Counted from the stretch's first letter, positions 47,482 to 57,288 are shown. The stretch: DNA of 64,000 nucleotides from an uncultured Bacteroidales bacterium (GCA_902784675.1 CACZVR010000001.1:153719-217718); one strand, 5' to 3'. Notes: generated from the letters alone by a model not told the origin. Numbers and translations: made by a program.

Positions 47482-47512
47482 CAAAAATAGACATTTTTAT
47501 TTTTGTAACAAA
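47482..47512 (-). promoter_or_regulatory. Promoter of the transglutaminase-hydE operon
   Basis: Minus-strand TATTTTTG (47482-47489) follows TTTG (47509-47512) at 19 bases, a full match to the Bacteroidota consensus. The leader would be about 17 bases. Confidence 0.78.
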
Positions 47513-47542
47513 GTGTAGCCCCAAAATGTGGAAATAATTCGC

Positions 47543-47550
47543 TAACTTTG
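47543..47550 (+). promoter_or_regulatory. -7 promoter element of lepA
   Basis: TAACTTTG fits TAnnTTTG and lies 31 bases before the ATG. No TTTG is seen at the expected distance upstream. Confidence 0.5.
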
Positions 47551-47581
47551 CACTCCCAAACTGATAAACAATACATCTCGA

Positions 47582-49369
47582 ATGAAGACGATACGCAATT
47601 TCTGCATTGTAGCTCACATTGACCACGGTAAAAGTACGCTTGCCGACCGACTGCTCGAGTTCACCAACACGGTGGCCGGAAAGGATATGCAGTCCCAGGT
47701 GCTGGATGACATGGACCTGGAACGCGAGCGCGGCATTACCATCAAGAGCCACGCTATCCAAATGGACTATGTGAAGGATGGCACGAAATACACCCTCAAC
47801 CTGATTGACACTCCGGGACACGTGGATTTCTCCTACGAGGTATCACGCTCGATCGCGGCTTGTGAAGGTGCTCTGCTCGTGGTGGATGCCACCCAGGGCG
47901 TGCAGGCGCAAACCATCTCCAACCTCTACATGGCAATTGATAACGGCTTGGAAATCATTCCTGTCATCAACAAGATTGACATGGACAGTGCCCATCCCGA
48001 CGAAGTGGAAGACGAGATTGTGGAGCTGCTGGGTTGTGACCCAAGTGATATCATCCGTTGCAGCGCACGCACCGGTGAAGGTGTACCCGCTATCCTCGAT
48101 GCCATTGTGGACCGCGTTCCCGCTCCCGAGGGCGATCCCGATGCACCCTTGCAGGCGTTGATTTTTGACTCGGTGTTCAATTCTTTCCGCGGCATCATCG
48201 TGTATTTCAAGATTTTGAATGGTTCGATAGCTAAGGGTGATTTTGTAAAATTCGTCAACACCCAGAAGGAGTATAACGTGGACGAGTTGGGCGTGCTCAA
48301 ACTGCGGCAGCAGCCCTGCGACCGCCTCTCGACAGGCAACGTGGGCTATATCATCTCGGGCATAAAGAACTCGACCGAGGTGAGGGTGGGTGACACCATC
48401 ACGCATGTGCAGCAGCCCTGCGAAAAAGCCATCGAGGGTTTCCAAGAGGTGAAACCGATGGTGTTTGCCGGTGTCTATCCCATCGACCCCGAGGACTTCG
48501 AGAACCTGCGCGCCTCGCTGGAGAAACTCCAGCTCAACGATGCCGCCTTGACGTTCACACCCGAGTCGTCGGTGGCATTGGGCTTTGGTTTCCGTTGCGG
48601 CTTCCTGGGCCTGTTGCACATGGAGATTGTGCAGGAGCGCTTGAGCCGTGAGTTCAACATGGAGGTCATCACTACCGTGCCCAACGTTTCCTATAAGGTA
48701 TATGACAAAAAAGGCAACCTCACCGAGGTGCACAACCCCGCAGGCTTGCCCGACATCGCCATCATCGAAAAGATAGAGGAACCTTACATCCGCGCTTCGA
48801 TTATCACTCAAAGCGAGTTTATGGGCCCCATCATCACCCTGTGCTTGTCCAAGCGTGGCGAACTCGTCAAGCAGGAGTATATCTCAGGTAACCGTTTGGA
48901 ATTGACCTTTGATATCCCCTTGGGCGAGATTGTGATTGACTTCTATGACAAGTTGAAGAGCATCAGCAAGGGCTATGCCTCGTTCGACTACTATATCAAC
49001 GGCTACCGCGAGTCTAAGCTCATCAAGCTGGACATCCTGCTCAACGGCCAGCCCGTGGATGCCTTGAGCACGCTGACCCATGTTGACAATGCCGTGACTC
49101 TGGGTCGCCGCATGTGCGAGAAGCTCAAAGAACTGATTCCGCGCCAGCAGTATGACATCGCCATCCAGGCCGCAATCGGCGCTAAAATCATCGCACGCGA
49201 GACCGTGAAGCAGGTGCGCAAGGATGTGACAGCCAAGTGCTATGGTGGTGACGTGAGCCGCAAACGCAAACTCCTCGAGAAACAGAAGGCGGGCAAGAAG
49301 CGCATGAAGCAGATCGGTACCGTACAAGTGCCGCAGAAAGCCTTCCTCGCAGTCCTCAAACTCGACTAA
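47582..49369 (+). CDS. lepA: Elongation factor 4 (LepA)
   Basis: This 595-residue translational GTPase binds stalled ribosomes and promotes back-translocation. The G1 motif AHIDHGKST (residues 11-19), G2 RERGITI, G3 DTPGH and G4 NKID are all present. The EF-G-like domains and the LepA-specific C-terminal domain follow ([16 protein letters not shown]...[10 protein letters not shown]). Length and motifs are normal. The downstream helicase gene begins 23 bases after the stop, so they are probably one operon. Confidence 0.97.
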   Translation: MKTIRNFCIVAHIDHGKSTLADRLLEFTNTVAGKDMQSQVLDDMDLERERGITIKSHAIQMDYVKDGTKYTLNLIDTPGHVDFSYEVSRSIAACEGALLVVDATQGVQAQTISNLYMAIDNGLEIIPVINKIDMDSAHPDEVEDEIVELLGCDPSDIIRCSARTGEGVPAILDAIVDRVPAPEGDPDAPLQALIFDSVFNSFRGIIVYFKILNGSIAKGDFVKFVNTQKEYNVDELGVLKLRQQPCDRLSTGNVGYIISGIKNSTEVRVGDTITHVQQPCEKAIEGFQEVKPMVFAGVYPIDPEDFENLRASLEKLQLNDAALTFTPESSVALGFGFRCGFLGLLHMEIVQERLSREFNMEVITTVPNVSYKVYDKKGNLTEVHNPAGLPDIAIIEKIEEPYIRASIITQSEFMGPIITLCLSKRGELVKQEYISGNRLELTFDIPLGEIVIDFYDKLKSISKGYASFDYYINGYRESKLIKLDILLNGQPVDALSTLTHVDNAVTLGRRMCEKLKELIPRQQYDIAIQAAIGAKIIARETVKQVRKDVTAKCYGGDVSRKRKLLEKQKAGKKRMKQIGTVQVPQKAFLAVLKLD

Positions 49370-49392
49370 TCTCATTTATTGCAGTAACGACG

Positions 49393-51489
49393 GTGAATAA
49401 CGACGAGCTGCAGCATATTGACCTTGATAACCCTGAATTCCAGGATGCTTGGGGTGTGATTCAAAATACCCATCGTTCGGTGTTTCTCACCGGCAAGGCG
49501 GGTACCGGCAAAAGCACGTTCCTCAAGTACATCTGCGCCAACACCAAGAAGAAATTTGTCGTGCTGGCTCCCACGGGCATCGCTGCGGTGAATGTGGGTG
49601 GCCAGACTCTGCACTCGTTTTTCAAGATTCCCTTCAAGCCGTTGCTGCCCGATGACCCCGATATCGGTAACATCAACAGGCTGCGCAAGATGCTGCGCTA
49701 CACCAAGGAAAAGGTGACGCTCATCAAGGAGCTGGAGCTCATCATCATCGACGAGATCTCAATGGTCAGGGCCGACATCATCGACTTTGTGGACAGGGTG
49801 TTGCGGGTCTATTCAGGCAACATGCGAGAGCCTTTCGGCGGCAAGCAACTGCTGCTGGTGGGCGACATCTTTCAGCTCGAGCCGGTGGTGACCCACGACA
49901 TGCGTGACATCCTGCGCCGCTATTACAAGAATTTCTTCTTTTTCAATGCACGGGCGTTTGAACTGATAAACCTTGTGGCCATTGAGTTGCGAAAGATTTA
50001 CCGCCAGACCGACAGCCACTTCATCTCGATGCTGGACCGCGTGCGCATCAACCGCGCCACAGCAGCCGATATTGCAATGCTCAACCGCCGCTACAATCCC
50101 GACTATCAGGAGGTGAACGACAAAAACCTTGCTGTCACTCTCGCCACCCGCCGCGACACGGTGGATTCAATTAACGATGAGCACATGCAGGCACTGAAGA
50201 CCCCGGAGTGCGCCTACGAGGGTGCTATAGAGGGCGATTTCCTCGAGAACAGCTTGCCAACGGCCCTCAATCTTGTGCTCAAAGTGGGTGCGCAGGTCAT
50301 CTTTATCCGCAATGACAAGGAGGGACGTTGGTACAACGGCACCATCGGCAAGGTGACACGACTGGAAGATGCACGCGTCCATGTCATCCTCGAGAATGGC
50401 GAGGAGGTGGCTGTGTTGCCCGAGGTGTGGGAAAACATGCAGTACACTTATAATGAAAAGGAGAAAAAGGTAGAGGAGAAGGTGCTGGGCACATTCATGC
50501 AGATTCCCCTCAAACCCGCATGGGCACTCACGGTGCACAAGAGTCAGGGCCTGACGTTCAACCATGTGGTACTGGATTTTGTGGGTGGCGCATTCACAGG
50601 TGGGCAGACCTATGTGGCATTGTCACGATGCACCTCGCTCGAAGGCATCACCTTGCTCAAACCCTTGAGCGAGCGCGACATCATCGTCAGCATGGCCGTG
50701 GTGGACTTCAGTCGGCAGTTCAACAATCGTCAAATTATCAACGAGGCCATGGAACAAGAGCGAGCCAACATCCTGTACCGCAGGGCAATACACGCTTTTG
50801 ACAACCATGAGTTTGAAGAGTGTGTCCGCTGTTTTGCTGAGGCCATGAAAATCAAGGACAACCTCCAAAATGAGGCTGTCAAACGACTGATATCCAGAAA
50901 ATTAAACCGATTCAAGAAGCAACTGCGCACCATTGAGCGCTTGGAGGAAGTGATCGACAGTCAGCAGAAATTGCTTCGAGAATTAGCGCTTGAATACACC
51001 TCGATGGGCAACCAGGCACTTGCCATGGACGAGAGTGGGGTAGTGCGAGAGGGTAGTGCGGCCTATGGCAAACGCCTTGATGACATCGCTATCCGCTCGG
51101 CATTAGCCAACTACAATAAAGCCCTGCGCATTGCACCTGATTGCATCGAGGCTATGGTGGGCAAAGCACGCTTGTTCATGGCGATTGATCAGCTTGAGAG
51201 TTGCGAGGAACTGCTGAACCAAGCCATCGAGCATGACAAGAACAATTATCTTGCTCTCATGACGATGGGCGAGCTCATGGAACTCCTGAAGGATATACCC
51301 GAAGCGATTAAAACTTACAAGAAAGCATCAAAAGCCGACAAGAAACGACCTGAGCCCCATGAACGCTTGGAGACCATCTATGAGAAACTCGGATTGGATG
51401 ACCTGGCAGATGAGGAACATGAAATTGCCGAACGTCTTCGTAAGGCGATTTACAAAGCTAAATCGTCATCAAAACGCAAAAAGAAGTGA
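49393..51489 (+). CDS. PIF1/RecD-like helicase with C-terminal TPR region
   Basis: This 698-residue SF1B-type helicase has Walker A GKAGTGKST (residues 34-42) and the next motif LAPTGIAAVNVGG. The DEIS motif is in IIIDEISMV, followed by GDIFQLEPV, and the UvrD_C_2 motif is in LTVHKSQGLTF, with VALSRC after it. The C-terminal 250 residues are helical with TPR-like units (for example YNKALRIAPDCIEAMVGKARL), and the protein ends in a basic tail. PIF1-like helicases unwind G-quadruplexes and R-loops; the TPR part suggests a protein partner. Start: a GTG at 49393, since no ATG fits between lepA and Walker A in this frame. Confidence 0.88.
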   Translation: MNNDELQHIDLDNPEFQDAWGVIQNTHRSVFLTGKAGTGKSTFLKYICANTKKKFVVLAPTGIAAVNVGGQTLHSFFKIPFKPLLPDDPDIGNINRLRKMLRYTKEKVTLIKELELIIIDEISMVRADIIDFVDRVLRVYSGNMREPFGGKQLLLVGDIFQLEPVVTHDMRDILRRYYKNFFFFNARAFELINLVAIELRKIYRQTDSHFISMLDRVRINRATAADIAMLNRRYNPDYQEVNDKNLAVTLATRRDTVDSINDEHMQALKTPECAYEGAIEGDFLENSLPTALNLVLKVGAQVIFIRNDKEGRWYNGTIGKVTRLEDARVHVILENGEEVAVLPEVWENMQYTYNEKEKKVEEKVLGTFMQIPLKPAWALTVHKSQGLTFNHVVLDFVGGAFTGGQTYVALSRCTSLEGITLLKPLSERDIIVSMAVVDFSRQFNNRQIINEAMEQERANILYRRAIHAFDNHEFEECVRCFAEAMKIKDNLQNEAVKRLISRKLNRFKKQLRTIERLEEVIDSQQKLLRELALEYTSMGNQALAMDESGVVREGSAAYGKRLDDIAIRSALANYNKALRIAPDCIEAMVGKARLFMAIDQLESCEELLNQAIEHDKNNYLALMTMGELMELLKDIPEAIKTYKKASKADKKRPEPHERLETIYEKLGLDDLADEEHEIAERLRKAIYKAKSSSKRKKK

Positions 51490-51763
51490 ATTCTCTTTTT
51501 TCCTCTTTTCTATTTTTTATTGTGTGCGCAGGGGAGACAAACTTATTTATTCGCGATGTCTTATTTTACATAATATTAATATTTATTTAATGTGGGGTAT
51601 TTTAAGGAATATGTGAATCAAAACAAATATCAAGACAAAAAAAGCAATCCAATAACAACGATTTCAAGTCTAAAACAAGTAAAAAACTCCTGCAGGAATC
51701 AAAACGAAGAGAAATTTTTAATTCTCATCGAGTTAAGCCAGCAGAAAAATTCGTGAAACCGCG

Positions 51764-51925
51764 ATGAATAAAATGATCTGCCCAGAATGCAGCAATCACA
51801 TGGAAAGAGATCAGAAAAAATCAATCACGGATGGGAACACAGCAAATCCACATACGAATGAAGTAAAAGAAGTTGCTCTTCACTTGTCACATGGTGACAC
51901 TTGCGCCAATCAGGGCTCGTCTTAA
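51764..51925 (+). CDS. Possible small zinc-ribbon-like protein (53 codons)
   Basis: This short ORF reads MNKMICPECSNHMERDQ at its start. The CPEC pair followed by HME looks like the first half of a zinc ribbon. Only one further Cys (in DTCANQ) is present, so a full four-ligand site is not evident. It lies within an AT-rich gap and is less AT-rich than its surroundings. No promoter box is obvious directly upstream. It may be chance, or a remnant of a larger gene. Confidence 0.25.
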   Translation: MNKMICPECSNHMERDQKKSITDGNTANPHTNEVKEVALHLSHGDTCANQGSS

Positions 51926-52447
51926 ACTCACTTGCATGGTGTTTTCAATAAAAGACAGGCCTATAACCCGCAATGCCTATTCAAGACGATTAGCATTATT
52001 TGTAAAATATGCTGACAACAAGGTAATTGCTAAATATTGTTTGAATTGAAAATTTAAGTGATTTTGAGTCAAATTCAGGCATAATGCATGGTTTGTTGTC
52101 ATGCAACTGACAAAATGACTTTATTATAAATTACTGATATGTAATTTTCAATCGTAAACTATTATATTTCAATATATTAATAACTATAATATAAACTTAT
52201 TCTATAAATAAATTTTCTAGTTTAACTACTTTTTCTCAAGTGCGTGTGCTTATTTGGTCAAATTTTATTGGAATTTCAATAATCCTTGAAATGCGTTTTA
52301 CTGATTTACAAGCAATTAAAATCCATATTTTATACTATTTCTTTATAATTAATTATAACTAAGGCATCCCCTACTCTATTATTACAAATTCAGACACATT
52401 GATGATAACTTTTGCCAAAACACCTTATTAAATTAATAAATTATTTA

Positions 52448-52455
52448 TAATTTTG
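52448..52455 (+). promoter_or_regulatory. -7 promoter element of the ABC exporter operon
   Basis: TAATTTTG fits TAnnTTTG and ends 29 bases before the first ABC gene. The nearest TTTG upstream (52411) is 33 bases away, too far for a standard promoter. Confidence 0.5.
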
Positions 52456-52484
52456 TTCGTTAGATAAAAACTTAACCGAAATTT

Positions 52485-54251
52485 ATGCTAAAAACTTTGC
52501 TCAAACAAGTCAAGCAGTACAAGACGGCATCCCTGCTGGCGCCAGTCTTTATCATGCTTGAGGTTGTGCTGGACGTGCTCATTCCGTTTGTGACTGCCAA
52601 GTTGATTGACAATGGCATCACAGCAGGACACATGCCCAGCGTTTATAAATATGGCCTGATCATGGTTGTCATGGCGTTCTTGAGTATGATGGCTGCTATC
52701 ATGGCAGGTAAATATGCTTCCTACGCCTCGTCGGGATTCGCTTGCAACTTGCGAGACGCGATGTATAAGAACATCCAGCGTTTTGCCTTCAGCGACATCG
52801 ACAAGTACAGCACCTCGGGCCTGGTGACGCGCATGACCACCGATGTGACTAACTTGCAGAATGCCTACCAGCAGATTATCCGCACCTCGGTGCGTGCCCC
52901 GTTCAATCTGCTCTCCAGCATTGTGATGTGTTTTGTGATCAGCCCTGATTTGAGTCTTATTTTCATCATTGCCAGCGTGGTGTTAGGCGTAATTCTCACC
53001 GTGATCATCAGCAAGGTGTCCAAAATGTTTGCTCTGGTGTTCAAGCAGTATGACGTGCTGAATAGTGTTGTCCAGGAGAATGTCACTGGCATCCGTGTGG
53101 TCAAGGCGTTTGTGCGCGAGGACCACGAGAATGCCAAGTTCTGGGCTGCTGCCAAGCGTCTTTATGACCTCAACGTCAAGGCCGAAAGTCTCATGGCGCT
53201 CAACCGTCCTGTAATGAACATGGTGGTCTATGGCTGCATCATCGCCATCTCATGGTTCGGAGCCCAGTTTGTGGTGGGCGGCAAACTCACGACAGGCCAG
53301 CTGACCTCGTTGTTCACCTATGTGATGAGCATTCTCATGTCGCTGATGATGCTGAGCATGATTTTCGTGACCATCACCCAAAGCCTCGCCAGCGGCCAAC
53401 GTGTGGCGCAGGTCATCAACGAGGAGCCCGACATCGAGAATCCCGAGGATGCCGATACAGTGATTCCCAATGGCAGCATCGATTTCAATAAGGTCTATTT
53501 TGCCTACAAGGGTGGCAGTGGCGAGTATGCCTTGAGCAATATCGACCTGCACATCACTAGCGGCGAGTCCATCGGCGTGATAGGCGGAACCGGTAGCGGC
53601 AAGTCCTCGCTAATCAACCTGTTGAGTCGCCTGTATGACGTTTCTAAAGGCAATGTGATGATTGGCGGCAAGGACGTGCGCACCTATGATTTAGATACCC
53701 TGCGCGACAATGTCGCTGTGGTGTTACAGAAGAACGTCCTGTTCACGGGTACGATTCTTGAAAACCTGCGTTGGGGCGATGAGAACGCCACCCTGGAACA
53801 ATGCCGAGAAGCATGCCGGGTGGCCTGTGCCGACGAGTTCATCATGGAGATGCCCGACGGCTATGACACCCGCATCGAGCAAGGCGGAACCAACGTGTCG
53901 GGCGGCCAAAAACAGCGCTTGTGCATCGCACGAGCTCTGCTCAAGAAGCCCAAGGTGATGGTGCTGGATGACAGTACCAGCGCTTGTGACAACACCACCG
54001 ATGCCCACATCCGTGCCGCATTGCGCGACAGTCTGCCCGACATGACCAAACTCATTATTGCTCAGCGCATCAGCAGCATCAAGGATTGTGACCGCATTCT
54101 GGTGCTCGACAACGGTAAGGTCGTCGGATTTGACTCACACAACAACTTGCTTGACAGCTGCAACATCTATCAAGAGATCTGCGCCATTCAGGAAGAAGCC
54201 GGCGGCGACTTTGACAAACCCCAAAACAACAGAAAGGAGGCCCAATCATGA
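52485..54251 (+). CDS. ABC exporter half-transporter with degenerate catalytic site
   Basis: This 588-residue half-transporter has a six-helix membrane domain (residues 1-310) and an ATPase domain. Walker A is GGTGSGKSS (about 367-375) and the signature is VSGGQKQRL (about 471). Walker B reads VMVLDDSTSA: Asp replaces the catalytic Glu, and the D-loop Asp is present. That replacement is typical of the degenerate site in heterodimeric exporters such as TM287/288 and LmrCD. The next gene overlaps by four bases (ATGA) and has the catalytic Glu. The substrate is unknown; drugs, lipids or peptides are possible. Confidence 0.92.
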   Translation: MLKTLLKQVKQYKTASLLAPVFIMLEVVLDVLIPFVTAKLIDNGITAGHMPSVYKYGLIMVVMAFLSMMAAIMAGKYASYASSGFACNLRDAMYKNIQRFAFSDIDKYSTSGLVTRMTTDVTNLQNAYQQIIRTSVRAPFNLLSSIVMCFVISPDLSLIFIIASVVLGVILTVIISKVSKMFALVFKQYDVLNSVVQENVTGIRVVKAFVREDHENAKFWAAAKRLYDLNVKAESLMALNRPVMNMVVYGCIIAISWFGAQFVVGGKLTTGQLTSLFTYVMSILMSLMMLSMIFVTITQSLASGQRVAQVINEEPDIENPEDADTVIPNGSIDFNKVYFAYKGGSGEYALSNIDLHITSGESIGVIGGTGSGKSSLINLLSRLYDVSKGNVMIGGKDVRTYDLDTLRDNVAVVLQKNVLFTGTILENLRWGDENATLEQCREACRVACADEFIMEMPDGYDTRIEQGGTNVSGGQKQRLCIARALLKKPKVMVLDDSTSACDNTTDAHIRAALRDSLPDMTKLIIAQRISSIKDCDRILVLDNGKVVGFDSHNNLLDSCNIYQEICAIQEEAGGDFDKPQNNRKEAQS

Positions 54252-56164
54252 GAATGCCCGGAGGACCAGGAGGACCTGGACGCAATGTGGTGGTGGATAC
54301 TACCGGCGTGAACAAGCGCAGCACCCTGTTGCGTCTGTTCAAGATTGTGATGAAGCACTACAAATTCTCGTTTGTCGCCGTTGCTGTTTGCATTGTCGTG
54401 ACATCGTGCACCACACTCGCCTCTACCCTATTCACCCGCACCCTGATTGATGACTACATCACGCCCATGGTGGGCCAGGCGCATCCCGATTACGGGCCGC
54501 TGGGACAGACGCTGCTACAGCTTGGCATCGTGCTCGCTTTCGGCGCCCTGTGCTCCTATCTGCACAGTCGCCTGATGATCAACGTCACCCAGGGCACCAT
54601 GCTCAGGTTGCGCATCAGCACCTTTGAGCACATGGAAGCCTTGCCCATCAAGTACTTTGACACCCATTCCCATGGCAATGTCATGTCCACCTACACCAAT
54701 GATGTGGATACCCTGCGCCAGATGATCAGCAACAGCCTGCCACAGGCTTTCAACTCGCTGATCACGCTGGGCATCACCTTTGCCAGCATGATTGTGATGA
54801 GTGTGCCCATGACCATCTTGTCGATTGTCATGGCGCTTGTGATGGCATGGTCAACGACCTATCTGGGCAAGCGTTCGCGCAAGCACTTCCGCGTGCAGCA
54901 GCAAAAGTTGGCCGAAGTCAACGGCTTCATCGAGGAGATGATGACGGGCCAAAAGGTGGTCAAGGTCTTTTGCCACGAGGAAAAGGCCATTGAGCAATTC
55001 GAGGTCATCAACGAGCAGCTGCGCAGCAACACCTATGATGCCAATCGCATCAGCAACATCGTCATGCCCGTCAACGGCAACCTGGGTCACTTGAGCTATG
55101 TGCTCATGGGCGTGCTGGGCGCCGCGCTCATCTTGAGCGGCAACACCGGCATGACCCTCGGCACCCTGGTCGCCTTCCTCACACTCAACAAGAGTTTTGC
55201 TCGTCCCATCGCCAGCATCAGCCAGGAAATCAACAGTGTGCTCAATGCCTCGGTAGGTGCCGACCGTATCTTCAAACTCAATGACGAGTCGATTGAGGCC
55301 GACAGCGGCAGCATCACGTTGGTCAATGCTGGCCATGACGGCAGCGGGCAGCTCGTGCCTTGCAAGCCCCGTACCGGCATCTGGGCATGGAAGATTCCGC
55401 AGACCGACGGCACCTACAAATATCGCCAGGTCAACGGCGGAGTCAAGTTTAATAATGTGGACTTCGGCTACAATGAGGAGAAACAGGTACTCTTTGACAT
55501 CGACATCGATGCCATGCCCGACCAGAAAATTGCCTTTGTGGGCGGTACCGGTGCAGGAAAAACCACCATCACCAACCTCATCAACCGCTTCTACAACATC
55601 CAGGACGGCAAGATTCTGTATGACGGCATCAGCGTGAACGACATCCGCTTGCGCGACCTGCGCCATAGCCTGGGCATGGTGCTGCAAGAGACGCACCTGT
55701 TCACGGGCACCGTCATGGACAACATCCGCTACGGGCGTCTCGACGCCAGCGATCAGGATTGCATCGAGGCTGCCAAACTCGTCAATGCCGATGGTTTCAT
55801 CCGCCGTTTGAGTAATGGCTATCAGACAGTGCTCAATGCCGACGGCGGCAACTTGAGCCAGGGTGAACGCCAGTTGCTGGCCATTGCCCGCGCCGCAGTT
55901 GCCGACCCGCCCGTGCTCATCCTTGACGAGGCTACAAGCAGCATCGACACACGCACCGAAAAACTCGTGCAACGTGGCATGGACTCGCTGATGCAGGGAC
56001 GCACCACCTTTGTCATTGCCCATCGCCTGTCCACCGTGCGCAACAGCGATTGCATCATCGTGCTCGAACGAGGACGCATCATCGAACGTGGCACCCACGA
56101 CGAGTTGCTCGCCCTCAAGGGGAAATACTACCAACTCTACACCGGCGGCGAAATCACGGCATAA
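54248..56164 (+). CDS. ABC exporter half-transporter, catalytic partner
   Basis: This 638-residue partner of the preceding half-transporter has a six-helix membrane domain and an ATPase domain. It carries Walker A GGTGAGKTT (about 431-439), Walker B LILDEATSS with the catalytic Glu, and switch His in IAHRLSTV. Its signature is LSQGERQ instead of LSGGQ. In heterodimeric exporters the degenerate site pairs Walker A/B of one subunit with a deviant signature of the other, exactly the arrangement seen here. An extra stretch of about 50 residues (about 355-405) separates the membrane and ATPase domains, and a Gly/Pro-rich N-terminus precedes helix 1. The substrate is unknown. Confidence 0.92.
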   Translation: MRMPGGPGGPGRNVVVDTTGVNKRSTLLRLFKIVMKHYKFSFVAVAVCIVVTSCTTLASTLFTRTLIDDYITPMVGQAHPDYGPLGQTLLQLGIVLAFGALCSYLHSRLMINVTQGTMLRLRISTFEHMEALPIKYFDTHSHGNVMSTYTNDVDTLRQMISNSLPQAFNSLITLGITFASMIVMSVPMTILSIVMALVMAWSTTYLGKRSRKHFRVQQQKLAEVNGFIEEMMTGQKVVKVFCHEEKAIEQFEVINEQLRSNTYDANRISNIVMPVNGNLGHLSYVLMGVLGAALILSGNTGMTLGTLVAFLTLNKSFARPIASISQEINSVLNASVGADRIFKLNDESIEADSGSITLVNAGHDGSGQLVPCKPRTGIWAWKIPQTDGTYKYRQVNGGVKFNNVDFGYNEEKQVLFDIDIDAMPDQKIAFVGGTGAGKTTITNLINRFYNIQDGKILYDGISVNDIRLRDLRHSLGMVLQETHLFTGTVMDNIRYGRLDASDQDCIEAAKLVNADGFIRRLSNGYQTVLNADGGNLSQGERQLLAIARAAVADPPVLILDEATSSIDTRTEKLVQRGMDSLMQGRTTFVIAHRLSTVRNSDCIIVLERGRIIERGTHDELLALKGKYYQLYTGGEITA

Positions 56165-56208
56165 ATTTCCACAGGCAAAGACTGTGTTATCGATCCAGTG
56201 ATTAATTG

Positions 56209-56976
56209 TTACTTCCCATATATGAAACCGACAAGGTCGTCAATTTCTTCTGCAGTGAAATTGCCTACAACTTGAACATTTCCATTTTCAACTTGACACA
56301 TCACCATAGGACAAGAATACACCTGTCCTTTTATCACAGTTGCTATGTGGCGATTGATGTTTTGTGCTGTTAATCGGGAAAACTGTTGTGTACCTTTATC
56401 GTCAAATCTGAATGACATACAATACTGACCATCAAACGTGGTCTCTTTCTTCGCACTGATTATGAATTCTCCTGTCATATAGGGCTTGCCATCAAGAACT
56501 TTGAGCGCAATAAGCTCATAGCAATCGGGCCCTTGAAAATCACGGAAGGGCTTGATAGACCACGCAAGTTTCAAGTCTTGAGGCAGGAAATTAGCTCCAT
56601 ACTGAGCTATTATGCCGTTTACTCTTGCTGTATCTTCAACAAGAGTATGACCGATTACAGGTGTTGGGTTGTTATATTCCGGTCTGCTCCAGTCTTCCGT
56701 ATGACTTCTTGTATTTAGTAACTGCTCAAGCGTAAATTCATCAGCCTTGAGGTTTTGCTTTTTAACCTCATTATTCAGGTTTATAAATGCTTTGGCAACT
56801 TCAACCCAAGAGTATGTTTCATAAAAACCAATTTGAGACACAGCATCTTTTTGTACTTTGCTGCTTTTATAGTTTACGGCACTGTTGCATGAAAATGAAA
56901 GAGCAATGACTGCTACCACAGCAAGAATCATTATTCCGCAAAGCGGTTTGGATGACATAGTTCTTAATGATTTCAT
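56209..56976 (-). CDS. Lipoprotein with a SecD-like P1 head domain
   Basis: This 255-residue protein has a type II signal peptide with lipobox SFSC (Cys30). Residues 155-250 resemble the head subdomain of the SecD P1 region. They include CYELIALKVLDGKPYMTGE, FRFDDKGTQQFSRLT, HIATVIKGQVYSCPMV and VVGNFTAEEIDDL, which parallel the SecD pattern of a strand, an F-D-x-x-G turn, an R-x-I-A-x-V-x-x-G strand and a final G-x-F-T. None of the twelve SecDF membrane helices is present, so this is a stand-alone head on a lipid anchor. Residues 31-150 have no family I recognise. It is convergent with the ABC operon. Function unknown. Confidence 0.72.
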   Translation of the reverse strand: MKSLRTMSSKPLCGIMILAVVAVIALSFSCNSAVNYKSSKVQKDAVSQIGFYETYSWVEVAKAFINLNNEVKKQNLKADEFTLEQLLNTRSHTEDWSRPEYNNPTPVIGHTLVEDTARVNGIIAQYGANFLPQDLKLAWSIKPFRDFQGPDCYELIALKVLDGKPYMTGEFIISAKKETTFDGQYCMSFRFDDKGTQQFSRLTAQNINRHIATVIKGQVYSCPMVMCQVENGNVQVVGNFTAEEIDDLVGFIYGK

Positions 56977-57012
56977 TGATATCTATTGTTTATTCAGTGA
57001 TTATAGTGACTG

Positions 57013-57020
57013 CAAATATA
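57013..57020 (-). promoter_or_regulatory. -7 promoter element of the SecD-head lipoprotein gene
   Basis: TATATTTG on the minus strand fits TAnnTTTG and lies 36 bases before the ATG. No clear -33 box is seen. Confidence 0.45.
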
Positions 57021-57118
57021 TCATAATTATTTTAATGAGAGTCTTTGGTGGTGCAAATTTTGAGTTGACCACATCGTGATAGATGAATCGACAACATGTC
57101 TGAAGGAGAGCGAAGCTC

Positions 57119-57132
57119 ACATGCATGCATGT
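57119..57132. promoter_or_regulatory. 14-base perfect palindrome upstream of fprA
   Basis: ACATGCATGCATGT is fully self-complementary and lies 70 bases upstream of the fprA -33 box. It could be an operator for a dimeric regulator, but ATGCAT repeats also arise by chance. Confidence 0.35.
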
Positions 57133-57201
57133 AAATCAAAGTAGAAAAACTAGAAAAATGAGAAAAATCGGCTTCACCGAATCAGTAAATGCAGAAATAA
57201 A

Positions 57202-57232
57202 TTTGGCAATTCGCTTTATTGCAGTAATTTTG
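57202..57232 (+). promoter_or_regulatory. Promoter of fprA-nfnA-nfnB
   Basis: TTTG (57202-57205), 19 bases, then TAATTTTG (57225-57232): an exact match to the Bacteroidota consensus. The leader would be about 50 bases. Confidence 0.8.
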
Positions 57233-57288
57233 CAGTTTGAATATAAATAATGTAACTATTAACCGTACTATTGATATAACTGAAAGAC

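Larger units (their letters stand above)
51490..52484. other. AT-rich region of about 1 kb, nearly gene-free
   Basis: This stretch has many stops in all frames and a base composition much richer in A and T than its neighbours. It holds a possible 53-codon ORF (51764-51925) and a promoter-like TAATTTTG before the ABC genes. No tRNA, known riboswitch, long repeat or transposase remnant was recognised. A decayed insertion is possible but not shown. Confidence 0.7.
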
